Source of the DNA: Marisa cornuarietis
Taxonomy: Eukaryota; Mollusca; Gastropoda; Architaenioglossa; Ampullariidae
Length of the DNA: 64,000 nt
Assembly (NCBI GenBank): GCA_004794655.1
Contig: SMMW01000627.1
Coordinates: forward strand, 992,001 to 1,056,000
Direction: 5' to 3'
The notes under the pieces were generated by a model, which saw only the letters and a list, made by a program, of their open reading frames with translations, was not told where the DNA came from and did not search any database. Shown piece by piece: positions 60,421 to 64,000 of the stretch (the stretch's first letter is position 1; the number at the start of each line of letters is the position of its first letter). The position numbers and the translations under genes are program-made.

Positions 60421-62127
60421 TCATCAGAACTGGTTTCAAGAACTAAGTTCTTTTACTTATAAGCCTAAAATATTAAACATAAAAAGTCTAAGTATTACAA
60501 CTATTAGTAGAGTAATTAGCATCTGCAGCTGAAGTTTACAAGTGCTCAGGACAGGTCTAACTGGTGAGCCATGTCAGCCACTGCATCTGTCCTGTTGTTC
60601 CTCTAAAAAACCAGTACTAGCAGACCAACATAAGTGTTCATTAGTCATTGCCAGTTAAGGATGAACAGAATGCAAAGGCATGACGTGGTTTGAGATTGAT
60701 TAAACAACATTACCTTGTACTATAAATTTTGTGACTGATTTTCCAACTCTAGTCAAAGTGTATTGAGTGCGTTACATATAAGGCTACTCCTTTCATCATA
60801 TAAAATATATGCCTTATAGCATCCCGCTGACAGAAATGAGAAGAACATTAGAAACAAGTCAACTTTCTGTTATCATTTGCTTGTTATCTTTAAAGATTAA
60901 AAGGTGTGACTGGTGTGTCACCACTGCTGACATGTCTTATGCATCACACTGTTCTTCAGATTTACGATACATGTATACTACATGATGATTGTGACAACCA
61001 TCTTTTATAGATTTGGGGGGGATCAGTAGATCTGAACAACATAGGTCTAAGGCATAGTGTGAGTGAGCAGTTGTTGCATGAAGTTAAAGGGCATAGAAAG
61101 GCAAGGGAAACTGTTTGGTGATTTTATTTTATTTCGTTTTATTTATGGTATCATAGATTTGCTTCATCATCTGACCTATTATGCCTGACCTCGGTTTTCA
61201 TCATCAGTGGATGACATTGTGTCTTTTCTGGTTCAGAAACATTATCCTTGGTTGTTTTTTTTTTTTATATATTGATCATTATTTATAATGTCTTTGAAAT
61301 TGCACTGCTGTTGGATCTGGCCTTTTGAAGGGCTGGTGTGTTTAAAATAAATTATTATAATAAGAGATAACAGGATAAGAGGCCTAGCATAAAAATGTAG
61401 AAATAGATGTTAATTTTTGTAAGAAAGATTGTGTGTAGCACATTTCTTAGAACATGTGAAAGGTTTCAGTTGCTGAAATCACAGTCTCCACTTCCTTGTG
61501 TCTGTGGTGTCTTGGTAAGAAAGCAATGTTATTCTGATGTAGTCAATAATAATATTTAAAATTATGTACATTTTCTTTTTGTTTTGCTTTGTATTTGCAT
61601 TAACTGTTAACCACTAACATGGCTTTATTTCCAAAGTGTAACAAGGATGAAACATAAAGATATTGATGATTATATCGTGCAGCATCACATAAATGAGACT
61701 GCAGATTGCATTCAACACAGTATGCTGTGTAACATTAATGAAGCTTGAACTGCAAAACAGTAGCAAAAAAGTTTGAGAAGTTAGCTAGTCATATTAAAAT
61801 ATTACAGCATAAATTAGAGCTCAAATGTTATCAAGCACCCAGCAGATGTGTCAGCAGAGAGAGGTGAGACTTTTTACAGAACATAGAACAGGAAGCAACA
61901 CATTCACTGGCACGAATTGGATATTGTAATGATTGTTAAAACTATGTTCTAAGTGAATGTTATGGTGCTTATATGACTTGTTAAGTAAGGTATACCTAGC
62001 TGACACAAATCTTAGGGCTTTGTAACTAGCTTTCATCAGCAGAGACCTAATTAAACTTTCACAGCCTGAATGCCAGAAGAGTTGCAGACTCACTCACCAG
62101 CTGCAGAAATGATATTGTTACTGCACT

Positions 62128-62565
62128 TTATATTAGTGAGACTCCATATTGTGGTGCTATGCCATGTGTAGGTGGAGCAGCACAACCTTTTTTAAGTGCT
62201 TTGGACAGAAAAGGGAGATTGGAAACAGTGATAGCTTTTGAGGGTGTTAGGGTCAAGGCTGGATTTCTTAGAAGTATGATGATGACAGTATGCTTAAACA
62301 GTGAGGGCATGGCCCTACTCAACAATGAGGACACAGCACCGGTCAACAAGGAGTGGTTAATACTGTGAATAATAGCTGGGATCATCCAGTCAATACACTT
62401 GTCCAGGAGGTAGATCAGAAAAAGGTCAAGAGGGCAGGATTTCAGTGGAGCATTTATGATTATCTCTCTCTCATCATAGGTACAAACTCCATTTGTCCTG
62501 GAGAAAGCTTCAAAACTAGGGTTTATCTGAAGTTGTTTGAACTCTGAATAAGCTATCCATGACAA
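62128..62565 (-). pseudogene. Non-LTR retrotransposon reverse transcriptase fragment
   Basis: The 145-codon minus-strand frame reads like the N-terminal part of a CR1/L2-type polymerase: APLKSCPLDLFLIYLLDKCI, then IIHSINHSLLTG, then the degraded RNPAL and NLPFLSKALKK segments. The start of the catalytic region is absent in this frame. It lies antisense in TMEM164 intron 1. No promoter or partner ORF supports activity. Confidence 0.7.
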
Positions 62566-63224
62566 AAAACATATAACTGTACACAGCTTGTGTTCTGCTC
62601 TTTACAGCAATAGCTTATTGTTTGTTTAAAACAGTATTGTAAAAACCTGTGACAAAATTCTTTATTTAGTATAGTTTGAGTATAGTTTGACATCAGTATA
62701 GTTAGTAACCTATATAAGGGAAGAAAGAACATGAAATACTATGGGGAAGATAGCTGTTATCATGAACATGTAATCTAGAGTATTTTTGAGCTTGTCTAGA
62801 GCATGTGGACTTTAAGAGAGACTAGAACATATATGAACTATACAACAGAAATACTTGGATCAACCTCATTATGTAAAAATAACTCCACCACCCGCTGCAC
62901 AAGCTTGTTTATTGAAAGGTGAGGGTGGTGTTGCAGAAAAGAGAAAGAAAAAAAAGCTAAGTACAGACCAAAGGCGTAAAAGTCAGCTAAATGTTGTAGG
63001 TCCTTCAGGAGTAGAAAGTCAGTCAGTATCAGTATAGCCCCATTTCTGTGGTCACAATACCTCAGCAAGGATAGAGAAGGGAAGCGTGCTATAGGTTGAG
63101 GTTGCCTAGTAGCTTATCACCTAGGTGAGACATGAGAGTTAAGTATCATCACTTTGATATTGGCAACTCTGTGTGTGTCTGGGTGAGCTCATGCATGTGC
63201 ACGTCCTTGCTTGTATTGTTTCAG

Positions 63225-63631
63225 ATCTCTATGGGTACGTGACCTCACCAACAAGCAAAAAGTCAATGGCTGCTGTTATAGCCAAGGTCAATTCTAGTTG
63301 GTCACAGATGCTGGACTGGACTTATGTTGGGGTTGACTACAACCTTCCTGGCAATGGAGGAGAGGACTGTGCCCGTTTCCTTAGTCCAACACAGCGTCTG
63401 CTGGAAAGTATGCTGGCTACCCTGTTAGGTCTTTTGACCATGTGGCTGGCATATCCTAAGCTGACCCTTCCAACCATGAAGGTCCGTGTCTTGACAGAAA
63501 AAGAGACGACCTGGAAGCGAGTTTTGCTAGTATTGATGTGCTTAACATGGGGTTGTGAGCTGGGTTTCAAATTTGCCACGCGACAGATGATCTGGATTTT
63601 TAACCCCTGTCATATAGCCACGGCAATTCAG
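63225..63631 (+). CDS. TMEM164: TMEM164, first coding exon (partial)
   Basis: The exon follows an acceptor at 63224 and ends at the donor CAG|GTCAGT, 63631. Translation most likely starts at the ATG at 63266, giving 122 codons in phase 0 before the splice. The protein matches the TMEM164 N-terminus: SQMLDWTYVGVDYNLPGNGG (residues 13-32), EDCARFLS, QRLLESML leading into a first membrane segment (about 45-64), a second membrane segment at about 86-104, GFKFAT and the conserved FNPCHIAT. Cys115 in NPCH corresponds to the cysteine reported as the acyl-carrying residue in human TMEM164, an acyltransferase that puts polyunsaturated fatty acids on ether phospholipids. The frame is open upstream of the ATG to the exon border, but the candidate first exon has an in-frame stop. 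The remaining exons lie beyond the right edge. Confidence 0.9.
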
Positions 63632-64000
63632 GTCAGTGTACAACATAAAAGAACACCATCATAACGTGGACACAGATTCTTTGAAAGATACAAACTGTCA
63701 TTCTGTTGATGTCTTTCACTTGGGTTGCTGATAAAATTAATGGCTAAATCATTACACTCTTAATATTTTTTTGTATGATATGAATTTATGGATAAAGGAA
63801 TGAATGCCAGAATGAACGTTTGAGAGCAGCACAAATTCAAAAACATCTGTTTTACATTGTATATAGAGGACGTTTCAAACCTGAAGGCACTAGAGGGATT
63901 GAAATGTATTTTCACCTGTTCTCTAAAGTTGTACAATTGAGATATCATTATATACAATTTTAGGCCCTTTTCTGGGGGACATTTAATGTTAATGGCAAGG

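Larger units (their letters stand above)
59831..63224 (+). other. TMEM164: Presumed TMEM164 intron 1
   Basis: Contains the inverted-repeat element at 59.9-60.4 kb and the antisense LINE fragment at 62.1-62.6 kb. The rest is AT-rich with no conserved frame. Confidence 0.45.

Noticed and set aside
63964..64000. Possible next TMEM164 exon at the right edge after TTTTAG
   Set aside because: The few codons visible do not resemble the expected membrane segment after NPCH, and the upstream pyrimidine tract is poor.

Overview
The window is eukaryotic nuclear DNA. It has small exons bounded by GT/AG introns, AT-rich introns, tRNA-derived SINEs, decayed LINEs and several MITEs. The gene structures and repeat types suggest an invertebrate, most likely a lophotrochozoan such as a gastropod or other mollusc. 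The species cannot be named from the sequence alone.

Four conserved animal genes can be assembled exon by exon with consistent reading phase. (1) The first five coding exons of a KDM6A/UTX-type histone H3K27 demethylase lie on the minus strand, 29842 down to 20004. The model stops inside the TPR array and the rest is not visible. (2) A complete angiomotin (AMOT family) gene lies on the plus strand, 14 coding exons from 41358 to 49192, 743 codons, with a long 3' UTR ending near 51.65 kb. (3) A complete CLNS1A (pICln, methylosome subunit) gene lies on the minus strand, six exons from 58030 down to 53660, 236 codons, almost the same length as the human protein. (4) The first coding exon of TMEM164 lies on the plus strand, 63225-63631, with a likely untranslated first exon ending at 59830. 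AMOT and CLNS1A converge. CLNS1A and TMEM164 diverge across about 1.5 kb of GC-rich, transposon-derived sequence.

Layout: 1-12.7 kb holds no gene I can recognise, with GC-richer blocks at about 1-6.3 and 10.4-12.7 kb. 12.7-20 kb is AT-rich repeat-bearing sequence, probably KDM6A intron 5. 20-29.9 kb is the KDM6A 5' half. 29.9-41.3 kb holds promoters, candidate 5' UTR exons, LINE debris and a GC-richer block. 41.3-51.7 kb is AMOT, 51.9-52.1 kb a MITE, 53.1-58.0 kb CLNS1A, 58.0-59.8 kb the divergent promoter region, and 59.8-64 kb TMEM164 intron 1 and exon 2.

The genes do not form a single pathway: chromatin demethylation, Hippo/tight-junction scaffolding, snRNP assembly and ether-lipid acylation. 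Their grouping is more interesting as conserved linkage, because KDM6A, AMOT and TMEM164 are all on the human X chromosome. I found no operon, CRISPR array, toxin, virus or evident new biological system. The most unusual items are the charged insertion in the KDM6A TPR region, the transposon-like GC-rich inverted ends abutting the CLNS1A start, and several mobile elements with intact insertion footprints.
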